Assembly: GCF_001704275.1 (NCBI RefSeq)
Contig: NZ_CP011533.1
Span: forward strand, 4,836,001 to 4,900,000
DNA: 64,000 bases
Direction of reading: 5' to 3'
Source of the DNA: Streptomyces noursei ATCC 11455
GTDB lineage: Bacteria; Actinomycetota; Actinomycetes; Streptomycetales; Streptomycetaceae
Within the stretch, counting starts at the first letter, position 1. The number at the start of each line of letters is the position of its first letter. Positions 33,817-41,701 of this stretch are shown one piece after another. Below the pieces are notes generated by a model, which was given only the letters and a program-made list of their open reading frames with translations, ran no database searches and was not told where the DNA came from. The translations under genes and the position numbers were made by a program.

Positions 33817-34581
33817 GTGGTGAGCGAGGACGAGATCACCGCAGTCGCGCGACAGTGGCGGGACGCTGCCCAGGAGACGGTGCTGCTGGACGGCTTTCAT
33901 GCCGTGAAGCACGCTCTCCGCTTCGGTGCGGACGTCAGCCTGGCGATCTCCAGTGACAAGGGCTCCGTCCTGGCGTTGGCCGACGAGTTGGCCGACGACC
34001 TCACTCGGCGGATCGGCGATCTCGTGACCGAGGTGCCGGTCAGAACCCTCCGGGATCTCGTGCCGAGGGTGCATCCCACCCACGTGGCCGGCCTGGCCGC
34101 TCGCCCCGACCTCCACCGCAATCTGGAGACCCTGTCGAGGACCCCGCGGCCGGCTCCGATCGTCGTCCTGGAGAACCCCCGCAACCTCGGGAACGTCGGC
34201 GCCGTGGTCCGGCTCGCGGCGGGGTTCGGCGCCACCGGCGTGGTCACCACCGGCGACATGGACCCGTGGCACCCCAACGTGGTGCGGGCAGCGGCGGGCC
34301 TCCACTACGCGACCGCGGTCGAGAGTCTCCCGCTCGACGCTCTGCCGCCGGGGCCGATGTACGCACTGGACCCGGAGGGGGACGACATCAGATCCGTGGT
34401 GCTTCCCGATGACGCGCTGCTGGCGTTCGGGTCGGAGCGGCATGGCATCTCGCCGGAACTCCGGAAGCGGGCCACCCGGCTCGTAGCCCTCCCGATGAGG
34501 CCCCAGGTGTCCAGCTACAACCTGGCCACGAGCGTCGCCATGGCTCTCTTCCACTGGGGTGGCCCGCCTCCGGCGCCGTGA
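33817..34581 (+). CDS. SpoU/TrmH-family RNA 2'-O-methyltransferase
   Basis: The 254-aa protein starts with GTG 33817 or GTG 33820. It has an N-terminal substrate-binding domain (ETVLLDGFHAVKHALRFGADV) and the SPOUT knotted domain. The three motifs are NPRNLGNVGAVVRLAAGFGA (1), LLAFGSERHGIS (2) and LPMRPQVSSYNLATSVAMAL (3). The family methylates ribose 2'-OH in tRNA or rRNA using S-adenosylmethionine. The same fold also occurs in thiostrepton-type resistance, but no antibiotic cluster is visible nearby. Target nucleotide cannot be inferred. Confidence 0.92.
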   Translation: MVSEDEITAVARQWRDAAQETVLLDGFHAVKHALRFGADVSLAISSDKGSVLALADELADDLTRRIGDLVTEVPVRTLRDLVPRVHPTHVAGLAARPDLHRNLETLSRTPRPAPIVVLENPRNLGNVGAVVRLAAGFGATGVVTTGDMDPWHPNVVRAAAGLHYATAVESLPLDALPPGPMYALDPEGDDIRSVVLPDDALLAFGSERHGISPELRKRATRLVALPMRPQVSSYNLATSVAMALFHWGGPPPAP

Positions 34582-34730
34582 GCAGTCGTGGCGGCGCCGT
34601 GGCGCGAGGGTGACCGACCGCCGGCACGTCCGCCACCACCCGGGCACCGTGGAACCGGCCTCCTGGGCCGTCGCCGAGGGGCTGCCGATCATCGGGAACG
34701 GGGCCCGGAACTCGCCCGGGCCCCGGGGCC

Positions 34731-36413
34731 TCACACCTCCCGCCGCACCTCCACCGTCCGGAACCGGTTCGCCACGAAGGCGCCGTCGCACAGCGCCGCG
34801 TTGGCCGCCGGATTGCCGCCCGAGCCGTGGAAGTCGGAGAACGCCGCCGTCTGGTTCACATACACGCCGCCGGTCAGGTTCACCGACAGCTGGGCGCACT
34901 CCTCCAGGCAGACGTCCTCCACCATCCGCTCCACGTCGGCCGAGGTGGTGTACGCACCGACCGTCATGGCGCCCTTCTCCCGGACCGTGCGACGCAGCAG
35001 CGCCACCGCGTCGACGGCGGAATCGACCGCCACCGCGAAGGACACCGGGCCGAAGCACTCCGACAGATACGCCGCCTCGGACTCCGGCTTGGCGCCGTCG
35101 AGCTTGACGATCAGCGGCGTGCGGACCGTGGCCGCCGGGAACTCCGGGTTCGCCACCTCACGGGAGGCCAGCGCCACCTCGCCGAACCCGGAAGCCTCGT
35201 CGATCCGCGCCTTGACCTGCGGATTGACGATCGCGCCGAGCAGTGCGTTGGCCCGCGCGTCGTCGCCCAGCAGACCGCCGACCGCGCCGGCCAGATCACT
35301 GACGACCTCGTCGTACGACTTAGGGCCGGCGTCCGTGTCGATGCCCTCGCGCGGGATCAGCAGATTCTGCGGGGTGGTGCACATCTGGCCGCTGTAGAGC
35401 GACAGCGAGAAGGCGAGGTTGCTGAGCATGCCCTTGTAGTTGTCCGTGGACTCGATGACCACGGTGTTGACGCCGGCCTTCTCGGTGTAGACCTGCGCCT
35501 GGCGGGCGTTCGCCTCCAGCCAGTCGCCGAAGGCGGTCGAGCCCGTGTAGTCGATGATCCGGACCTCGGGCCGGACCGCCAGCGTCTTGGCCAGCCCCTC
35601 GCCCGGCTTGTCCACCGCCAGGCACACCAGGTCGGCGGGGAAACCGGCCTCGGCGAGCACCTCCCGGGCCACCTGGACCGTCAGGGCCAGCGGCAGCACG
35701 GCGCGCGGATGCGGCTTGACCAGCACCGGATTGCCGGTCGCCAGCGAGGCGAACAGGCCCGGATAGCCGTTCCACGTCGGGAAGGTGTTGCAGCCGATCA
35801 CCAGGGCCACGCCGCGCGGCACCGCCGTGAAGCTCTTGGTCAGCTCCAGCGGGTCCCGCTTGCCCTGCGGCTTGGTCCATGCCGCCTTCTCCGGGGTGCG
35901 GGTCTGCTCCTCGTAGGCGTACGCCACGGCCTCCAGGCCGCGGTCCTGGGCGTGCGGCCCGCCCGCCTGGAACGCCATCATGAACGCCTGGCCGCTGGTG
36001 TGCATCACGGCCTGCGCGAACTCGTGGGTGCGGTTGCTGATCCGCGCCAGGATCTCCAGACACACCGCGGCGCGCGCCTCCGGCCCGGCGTCCCGCCACG
36101 CGGGGAGCGCGGCCCGCATGGCCGGCAGCAGCACCGAGGCGTCCGGGTGCGGATAGGTGATGCCCAACTCCGGCCCGTAGGGCGAGACTTCCTCGCCCGC
36201 CCAGTCGTCCGTGCCGGGCTGGTCGAGCGCGAAACGAGTGCCGCGCAGCGCCTCGAAGGCGGCGAGTCCGTCCGGGGCGGCGCTCTCGCCGTACGCCTTG
36301 GGGTGCTCGGGATGCGGGGACCAGTACGCGCGGGTGCGGATGGCTTCCAGCGCCTTGTCGAGGGTCGGGCGGTGCTTCTCGATCAACTGGGCTGCGGTCA
36401 TTTCGGCGGCCAT
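34731..36413 (-). CDS. paaN: Phenylacetic acid degradation protein PaaN (aldehyde dehydrogenase fold)
   Basis: The 560-aa protein starts at ATG 36413 behind GAGGAG. It has a PaaN-type N-terminal region (TAAQLIEKHRPTLDKALEAI) and an aldehyde dehydrogenase core with the NAD-binding VIGCNTFPTWNGYPGLFASL, IDYTGSTAFGDWL and the nucleophile in SGQMCTTPQNLLIP. The Glu/Asn active-site surroundings appear intact. The C-terminal MaoC-type hydratase domain of fused PaaZ is absent, so the ring-opening hydrolase step must be done by another protein. Divergent from paaH across a region holding the PaaR-like operator. Confidence 0.93.
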   Translation of the reverse strand: MAAEMTAAQLIEKHRPTLDKALEAIRTRAYWSPHPEHPKAYGESAAPDGLAAFEALRGTRFALDQPGTDDWAGEEVSPYGPELGITYPHPDASVLLPAMRAALPAWRDAGPEARAAVCLEILARISNRTHEFAQAVMHTSGQAFMMAFQAGGPHAQDRGLEAVAYAYEEQTRTPEKAAWTKPQGKRDPLELTKSFTAVPRGVALVIGCNTFPTWNGYPGLFASLATGNPVLVKPHPRAVLPLALTVQVAREVLAEAGFPADLVCLAVDKPGEGLAKTLAVRPEVRIIDYTGSTAFGDWLEANARQAQVYTEKAGVNTVVIESTDNYKGMLSNLAFSLSLYSGQMCTTPQNLLIPREGIDTDAGPKSYDEVVSDLAGAVGGLLGDDARANALLGAIVNPQVKARIDEASGFGEVALASREVANPEFPAATVRTPLIVKLDGAKPESEAAYLSECFGPVSFAVAVDSAVDAVALLRRTVREKGAMTVGAYTTSADVERMVEDVCLEECAQLSVNLTGGVYVNQTAAFSDFHGSGGNPAANAALCDGAFVANRFRTVEVRREV

Positions 36414-36486
36414 CGATGACCAACTCCTCGTCGACTGCGCGGAAAGTGGATAGGGGCTGGGAGTGACACAGCAACGGAGTTAGAGT

Positions 36487-36504
36487 AACCGAACGATCGG
36501 TCGG
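36487..36504. promoter_or_regulatory. TetR-type (PaaR-like) operator between paaN and paaH
   Basis: AACCGAACGATCGGTCGG is identical, in opposite orientation, to the site upstream of paaA. It sits in the 145-bp divergent promoter region, where one repressor could control both genes. Confidence 0.78.
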
Positions 36505-36558
36505 GGCAAGAGGGTCCGGCCATCCTGTGGAAAACTCGGTCGGGGAGGATCAGCTGCC

Positions 36559-38079
36559 ATGACGGCAATCGGCACCGACACCACCGTGGCAGTGGTGGGC
36601 ACCGGCACCATGGGGCAGGGAATCGCGCAGGTGGCACTGGTCGCCGGCCACCCCGTACGGCTCTACGACAGCGCCCCGGGCCGCGCCGCGCAGGCCGCCG
36701 AGGCCATCGTGCGGCGGCTGGACCGACTGGTGGAGAAAGGCCGGATCCCGACGGCCGAACGGGACGCCGCCCGCGCCCGCCTCTCCCCCGCCGAAGGGCT
36801 CGCCGAACTCTCCGACGCGGCGCTGGTCGTCGAGGCGATCCTGGAGCAACTCCCTGCCAAACAGGAGCTGTTCCGCTCCCTGGAGGACGTCGTCCCGGCG
36901 GACTGCCTGCTGGCCACCAACACCTCCTCGCTGTCCGTCACCGCGGTCGCCGGCGCGCTCCGGCACCCCGGTCGCTGCGTGGGCATGCACTTCTTCAACC
37001 CCGCCCCGCTGCTCCCCCTGGTGGAGATCGTCAGCGGCTTCGCCACCGACGACACCGCCGCGGCGATCGCCTACGACACCGCCGCGGCCTGGGGAAAGAC
37101 CCCCGTGCGCTGCGCCGACACCCCCGGCTTCATCGTCAACCGCATCGCCCGCCCCTTCTACGCCGAGGCGCTGCGCGTCCACGAGGAGCGGGCCGCCGAC
37201 CCCGTCACCATCGACGCCGTCCTGCGCGAGGGCAGCGGCTTCCGGATGGGCCCGTTCGAACTCACCGACCTCATCGGACAGGACGTGAACGAGGCGGTCA
37301 CCCACTCGGTGTGGACGGCCTTCTTCCAGGACCCGAAGTTCACGCCGTCCCTGGCACAGCGCCGCCTGGTGGAGTCCGGTCTGCACGGCCGCAAGTCGGG
37401 GCGCGGCTGGTTCGACTACGCCGAGGGCGCCGCGCGGCCCGCGCCGGCGACCGCCGCGCCCTGCCCGCCCCCGGCCTCGGTCGCCCTGCACGGGGAGCTG
37501 CCCGGCCCCGCCACCGTGCTGCCCGCGCTGATCGAGGACGCCGGGATCAAGGTCGTCCGCAGCGGCGCACCGGGGGAGTCCGAAGGCTTCGTCCGGCTGC
37601 CCGGCGGGGCCCGGCTCGCCCTGACCGACGGCGATCCGGCCACGCGCCGGGACCGCTGCCCCGGTCTCCGCTTCGACCTCTCGCTCGACTACCGGGCCGC
37701 GACCCGGATCGCCCTGGCCCCCTCGGCGACGGCCTCGAAAGCGGACCTCGCCGAGGCCGTCGGCCTCTTCCAGGCGCTCGGCAAGCAGGTCAGCGTGATC
37801 GACGACGTCCCCGGCATGATCGTCGCCCGCACGGTCGCGATGATCGTCGACTTCGCCGTGGACGCCGCGGCCCGTGGCGTCGCGACCCCCGAGGACATCG
37901 ACACCGCGATGCGGCTCGGCGTGAACTACCCCGGTGGCCCCATGGAGTGGGTCGATCGGCTCGGTGCCCGCTGGGTCAGCACGCTGCTGGACTCCCTGCA
38001 CCGCCAGAATGCCGGGGGACGCTACGTACCGTCCCGGGCGCTGCGGCGCCGTGCGGACCTCGAGGAATTGGTGCTCTAA
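36559..38079 (+). CDS. paaH: 3-hydroxyacyl-CoA dehydrogenase PaaH
   Basis: The 506-aa protein starts at ATG 36559 behind GGAGGAT. The Rossmann motif VVGTGTMGQGIAQVAL opens the first domain; the catalytic His is in CVGMHFFNPAPLLPLVEIV, followed by TPGFIVNRIARPFYAEAL. A second, shorter C-terminal 3HCDH-type module (about 385-490) repeats this layout (PGMIVARTVAMIVDFA, GVNYPGGPMEW), as in the long PaaH proteins. It oxidises 3-hydroxyadipyl-CoA in phenylacetate degradation. Directly followed by the TetR gene, 2 bases after the stop. Confidence 0.93.
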   Translation: MTAIGTDTTVAVVGTGTMGQGIAQVALVAGHPVRLYDSAPGRAAQAAEAIVRRLDRLVEKGRIPTAERDAARARLSPAEGLAELSDAALVVEAILEQLPAKQELFRSLEDVVPADCLLATNTSSLSVTAVAGALRHPGRCVGMHFFNPAPLLPLVEIVSGFATDDTAAAIAYDTAAAWGKTPVRCADTPGFIVNRIARPFYAEALRVHEERAADPVTIDAVLREGSGFRMGPFELTDLIGQDVNEAVTHSVWTAFFQDPKFTPSLAQRRLVESGLHGRKSGRGWFDYAEGAARPAPATAAPCPPPASVALHGELPGPATVLPALIEDAGIKVVRSGAPGESEGFVRLPGGARLALTDGDPATRRDRCPGLRFDLSLDYRAATRIALAPSATASKADLAEAVGLFQALGKQVSVIDDVPGMIVARTVAMIVDFAVDAAARGVATPEDIDTAMRLGVNYPGGPMEWVDRLGARWVSTLLDSLHRQNAGGRYVPSRALRRRADLEELVL

Positions 38080-38081
38080 TC

Positions 38082-38672
38082 ATGACCATGGCCAAGCGCG
38101 ACGCCTACACGCCCGATTCGCTGCTCGCGGTCTCCGTCGAGGTGTTCATCGAGCGCGGCTACGACGGCACCTCCATGGAGCACCTCTCCAAGGCGGCCGG
38201 CATCTCGAAGTCCTCGATCTACCACCATGTGCGCAGCAAGGAAGAGCTGCTCCGCCGCGCGATAAGCCGCGCCCTGGACGGGCTCTTCGGTGTGCTGGCG
38301 GAACCCGGCGCCCAGGAGGGGCGGGCGATCGAGCGGCTGGAGTACGTCACCCGGCGCGAGGCCGAGGTGCTAATGGACGAACTTCCCTACGTGACGCTGC
38401 TGTTGCGGGTGCGGGGGAACACCGACACCGAGCGGTGGGCCATGGAGCGCCGCCGCGAGTTCGACCACCGGGTCGCGGCGCTGCTGAAGGAGGCCGCGGC
38501 CGACGGCGACCTCCGGGACGACGTGGACGTCCGGCTCGCCACCCGCCTGCTCTTCGGCATGATCAATTCGATCGTGGAGTGGTACCGGCCCGGGCGCGGT
38601 GACGCCGCGAGCCGCGACGAGGTCGCGGAGGCCGTGGTGCGGACGGCGTTCACGGGGTTGCGCACGGTCTGA
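38082..38672 (+). CDS. TetR-family regulator, probable PaaR
   Basis: The 196-aa protein (ATG 38082; ATG 38088 also possible) starts just after paaH, so it is probably co-transcribed. The HTH is in the first 55 residues: SLLAVSVEVFIERGYDGTSM, then AAGISKSSIYHHVRSKEEL. An all-helical ligand domain follows (RLEYVTRREAEVLMDELPYV, LLFGMINSIVEWYRPG). Position in the paa region and the identical operators at 30219 and 36487 make it the likely phenylacetyl-CoA-responsive repressor. TetR-type PaaR proteins are described for other actinobacteria. Direct evidence of binding is lacking. Confidence 0.9.
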   Translation: MTMAKRDAYTPDSLLAVSVEVFIERGYDGTSMEHLSKAAGISKSSIYHHVRSKEELLRRAISRALDGLFGVLAEPGAQEGRAIERLEYVTRREAEVLMDELPYVTLLLRVRGNTDTERWAMERRREFDHRVAALLKEAAADGDLRDDVDVRLATRLLFGMINSIVEWYRPGRGDAASRDEVAEAVVRTAFTGLRTV

Positions 38673-38698
38673 ACGGGGCCGCGTCCACCGGGGCCGCC

Positions 38699-39229
38699 TC
38701 AGTCCCCTGCCCGCCCCTCCTCCAGCCCCAGGTCCGTCTCCTCGAAGACCAGCAGCGTGCGGGTGCTCAGCACCTCCGGTATGGACTGGATCCGGGTCAG
38801 GACCAGCTCCCGCAGTTCGCGATTGTCCTTGGTGTGGACCAGCAGCAGCACGTCGAAGTCGCCGCTGACCAGCGCGATGTGGGCGGCCCCGGGCAGCGCG
38901 GTGAGCTGCTTGCGCACGGTCCGCCAGGAGTTCTGGACGATCTTCAAGGTGACGTAGGCGGAGGCCCCCTGACCGGCCCTTTCCTGGTCGACGAGGGCGC
39001 TGAAGCCGCGTATGACGCCGTCGTCGAGCAGCCGGTTGATCCGCGCGTAGGCGTTGGCCCGGGAGACGTGCACCTGCTCGGCGACGGAGCGTATCGAGGC
39101 CCGGCCGTCGGTCCGCAGCAGGCGCAGGATGGCGCGGTCGATGGTGTCCAGGGGGCGGGCGGCCGGAGCAGACGGGGCGGGTGCCGCCGACGGTTGCCCG
39201 CCCGGATTGGCCATCTGTTCCTCCGGCAT
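38699..39229 (-). CDS. bkdR: Lrp/AsnC-family regulator of branched-chain oxoacid dehydrogenase
   Basis: ATG 39229 (MPEEQMANPGG) behind GGGGAGG gives 176 aa; ATG 39214 is an alternative. A 28-residue Pro/Ala tail precedes the AsnC-type HTH (TIDRAILRLLRTDGRASIRS, EQVHVSRANAYARINRL) and the RAM effector domain (IALVSGDFDVLLLVHTKDN, IPEVLSTRTLLVFEE). It is divergent from bkdA, as bkdR is in S. avermitilis, where it regulates the bkd operon. The effector is probably a branched-chain amino acid. Confidence 0.92.
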   Translation of the reverse strand: MPEEQMANPGGQPSAAPAPSAPAARPLDTIDRAILRLLRTDGRASIRSVAEQVHVSRANAYARINRLLDDGVIRGFSALVDQERAGQGASAYVTLKIVQNSWRTVRKQLTALPGAAHIALVSGDFDVLLLVHTKDNRELRELVLTRIQSIPEVLSTRTLLVFEETDLGLEEGRAGD

Positions 39230-39476
39230 GTGCTCTCGCCTCCCCTTGATGGACTCCCTGTCTTCATCACAGGCCGTGGAGGACCGTTTGTCCACAGGCT
39301 GAACCCGGCTGTAGCCAAAATGCATCGACGACCGAACAATCGGTAGGGAGGGGTCACCCGCCCCGACTGTTCGCGTTCCGCCCGGCCTCCCCAGCCACCG
39401 CCGGGAGGCATCCCCGCTCGCCCCCACCCCGTGAGGCGCATCGCGCCACCCCTTCGATGACGAGGAGGTGCCCGTC
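39230..39476. promoter_or_regulatory. bkdR-bkdA divergent promoter region with DnaA box and PaaR-like site
   Basis: The 247-bp gap carries a perfect DnaA box TTGTCCACA at 39288-39296 and a PaaR-like site ACCGAACAATCGGT at 39331-39344. The latter differs by one base from the core operator of the paa genes. Both lie nearer the bkdR side. Promoters for both directions must be here but no clear -35/-10 pair can be named. Confidence 0.6.
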
Positions 39477-40670
39477 ATGACGGTCCTTGAGCAGCCCGGC
39501 AGCAGCAGGCACACCAGTGGCCCTGCCGGCCCGCCGCCCGCCTGGCGGCCGCGCGTCGATCCCGCGCCCCTGCTGCCCGAGGCCGAGCCGCATCGCCTCC
39601 TGGGCACGGACGCCGCCCGCCGGCTCGACCCCGCGCTGTTGAAGCGGCTCTACACCGAGCTGGTGCGCGGCCGCCGGTACAACACCCAGGCCACCGCCCT
39701 GACCCGGCAGGGCCGGCTGGCGGTCTACCCCTCGTCCGCGGGCCAGGAAGCCTGCCAGGTCGCCGCGGCCCTCGCCCTCGACGAGCAGGACTGGCTCTTC
39801 CCCAGCTACCGCGACACCCTCGCCGCCGTCGCCCGCGGCCTCGACCCGGTACAGGCCCTGACCCTCCTGCGCGGAGACTGGCACACCGGCTACGACCCGT
39901 ACGAGCACCGCATCGCCCCCCTGTGCACCCCGCTCGCCACCCAACTCCCGCACGCCGTGGGCCTGGCGCACGCCGCCCGCCTCAAGGGCGACGACGTGGT
40001 CGCCCTGGCGATGGTCGGCGACGGCGGCACCAGCGAGGGCGACTTCCACGAGGCGCTCAACTTCGCGGCCGTCTGGCAGGCACCGGTCGTCTTCCTCGTG
40101 CAGAACAACGGCTTCGCGATCTCCGTGCCGCTGGCCAAGCAGACCGCCGCGCCGACCCTCGCCCACAAGGCGGTCGGCTACGGCATGCCCGGCCGCCTGG
40201 TGGACGGCAACGACGCCCCCGCCCTGCACGAGGTCCTCACCGAAGCGGTCCGGCGGGCCCGCGAGGGCGGCGGCCCCACCCTCGTCGAGGCCGTCACCTA
40301 CCGCATCGACGCCCACACCAACGCCGACGACGCCACCCGCTACCGCACCCAGGCCGAGGTCGAGTCCTGGCGGGCCCACGATCCGATAGCCCTCCTGGAG
40401 CGCGAGCTGACCGACCGCGACCTGCTCACCGAAGAGTTCGCCACCGCCACCCGGGACGGCGCCGAACGACTCGCCGCCGACCTCCGGGAGCGGATGCACA
40501 CCGAACCGCCGCTCGACCCGATGGACCTGTTCGACCACGTCTTCACCCAGCAGACCGGTCAACTGCGGGCCCAGGCAGCCCAGTTGCGCGCCGAGCTGGA
40601 CGCCGAGGCCGAAGGACACCCCGAGACCACCACGGGCACCGCCACGCCCGCCCAGGAGGCCAGGCCATGA
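39477..40670 (+). CDS. bkdA: Branched-chain 2-oxoacid dehydrogenase E1 alpha subunit (copy 1)
   Basis: The 397-aa protein starts at ATG 39477 behind GAGGAGG. The thiamine diphosphate motif GDGGTSEGDFHEALNF runs to QNNGFAI, with the active-site region LYTELVRGRRYNTQATAL and SSAGQEACQVAAALAL. It decarboxylates 2-oxoacids of Val, Leu and Ile and transfers the acyl group to the E2 lipoyl domain. The products prime branched fatty acids and polyketides. It overlaps bkdB (ATGA). The C-terminal 30 residues form a Gln/Ala/Glu-rich helix. Confidence 0.94.
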   Translation: MTVLEQPGSSRHTSGPAGPPPAWRPRVDPAPLLPEAEPHRLLGTDAARRLDPALLKRLYTELVRGRRYNTQATALTRQGRLAVYPSSAGQEACQVAAALALDEQDWLFPSYRDTLAAVARGLDPVQALTLLRGDWHTGYDPYEHRIAPLCTPLATQLPHAVGLAHAARLKGDDVVALAMVGDGGTSEGDFHEALNFAAVWQAPVVFLVQNNGFAISVPLAKQTAAPTLAHKAVGYGMPGRLVDGNDAPALHEVLTEAVRRAREGGGPTLVEAVTYRIDAHTNADDATRYRTQAEVESWRAHDPIALLERELTDRDLLTEEFATATRDGAERLAADLRERMHTEPPLDPMDLFDHVFTQQTGQLRAQAAQLRAELDAEAEGHPETTTGTATPAQEARP

Positions 40671-41701
40671 CGACCACCACCGCGCCGACCGCGCGCAAAC
40701 CGGCCACCATGGCGCAGGCGCTCACCCGCGCGCTGCGCGACGCCATGGCCGAGGACCCCGCCGTCCATGTGATGGGCGAGGACGTCGGCACCCTGGGCGG
40801 CGTCTTCCGGGTCACCGACGGCCTGGCCGAGGAGTTCGGCGAGGACCGCTGCAGCGACACCCCCCTCGCCGAGGCCGGCATCCTGGGCACCGCCGTCGGC
40901 ATGGCGATGTACGGGCTGCGGCCGGTCGTGGAGATGCAGTTCGACGCCTTCGCCTACCCGGCGTTCGAGCAACTGATCAGCCATGTCGCCCGGATGCGCA
41001 ACCGCACCCGCGGCGCGGTCGCCATGCCGCTGACCATCCGCATCCCCTACGGCGGCGGGATCGGCGGCGTCGAGCACCACAGCGACTCCTCCGAGGCGTA
41101 CTACCTCGCCACCCCCGGCCTCCAGGTCGTCACTCCCGCGACCGTCGAGGACGCCTACGGGCTGCTGCGCGCCTCCATCGCCTCCGACGACCCGGTCGTC
41201 TTCCTCGAACCCAAGCGGCTCTACTGGACCAAGGCCGACTGGTCGCCGGACGCGCCGGCCCCGGTCGCCCCCCTGGGCCGGGCCGAGATCCGTCGCCGCG
41301 GCAGCAGCGCCACCCTCATCACCTACGGCCCGTCGCTGCCCGTCTGCCTGGAGGCCGCCGAGGCCGCCCGCGCCGAGGGCTGGGACCTGGAGGTCCTCGA
41401 TCTGCGCACGCTGGTGCCGTTCGACGACGACACGGTCTGCGCGTCCGTGCGGCGCACCGGCCGGGCCGTGATCGTCCACGAGTCCAACGGCTTCGGCGGC
41501 CCCGGCGGCGAGATCGCCGCGCGGATCACCGAGCGCTGCTTCCACTATCTGGAGGCGCCGGTGCTGCGCGTCGCCGGTTTCGACATCCCCTACCCGCCGC
41601 CCATGCTGGAGCGGCATCACCTCCCCGGTGTGGACCGGATCCTGGACACCGTCGCCCGCCTCCAGTGGGAGTCGCGCTGGACCGAAGGACGTGGTGCGTG
41701 A
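40667..41701 (+). CDS. bkdB: Branched-chain 2-oxoacid dehydrogenase E1 beta subunit (copy 1)
   Basis: The 344-aa protein starts at ATG 40667 inside the bkdA stop. Family signatures are VMGEDVGTLGGVFRVTDGL, TPLAEAGILGTAVGMAMYG, EMQFDAFAYPAFEQLISHV and RIPYGGGIGGVEHHSDSSEAY. The C-terminal transketolase domain contains DLRTLVPFDDDTV and HESNGFGGPGGEIAARI. It completes the heterotetrameric E1. It shares one base with bkdC (TGATG). Confidence 0.95.
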   Translation: MTTTTAPTARKPATMAQALTRALRDAMAEDPAVHVMGEDVGTLGGVFRVTDGLAEEFGEDRCSDTPLAEAGILGTAVGMAMYGLRPVVEMQFDAFAYPAFEQLISHVARMRNRTRGAVAMPLTIRIPYGGGIGGVEHHSDSSEAYYLATPGLQVVTPATVEDAYGLLRASIASDDPVVFLEPKRLYWTKADWSPDAPAPVAPLGRAEIRRRGSSATLITYGPSLPVCLEAAEAARAEGWDLEVLDLRTLVPFDDDTVCASVRRTGRAVIVHESNGFGGPGGEIAARITERCFHYLEAPVLRVAGFDIPYPPPMLERHHLPGVDRILDTVARLQWESRWTEGRGA

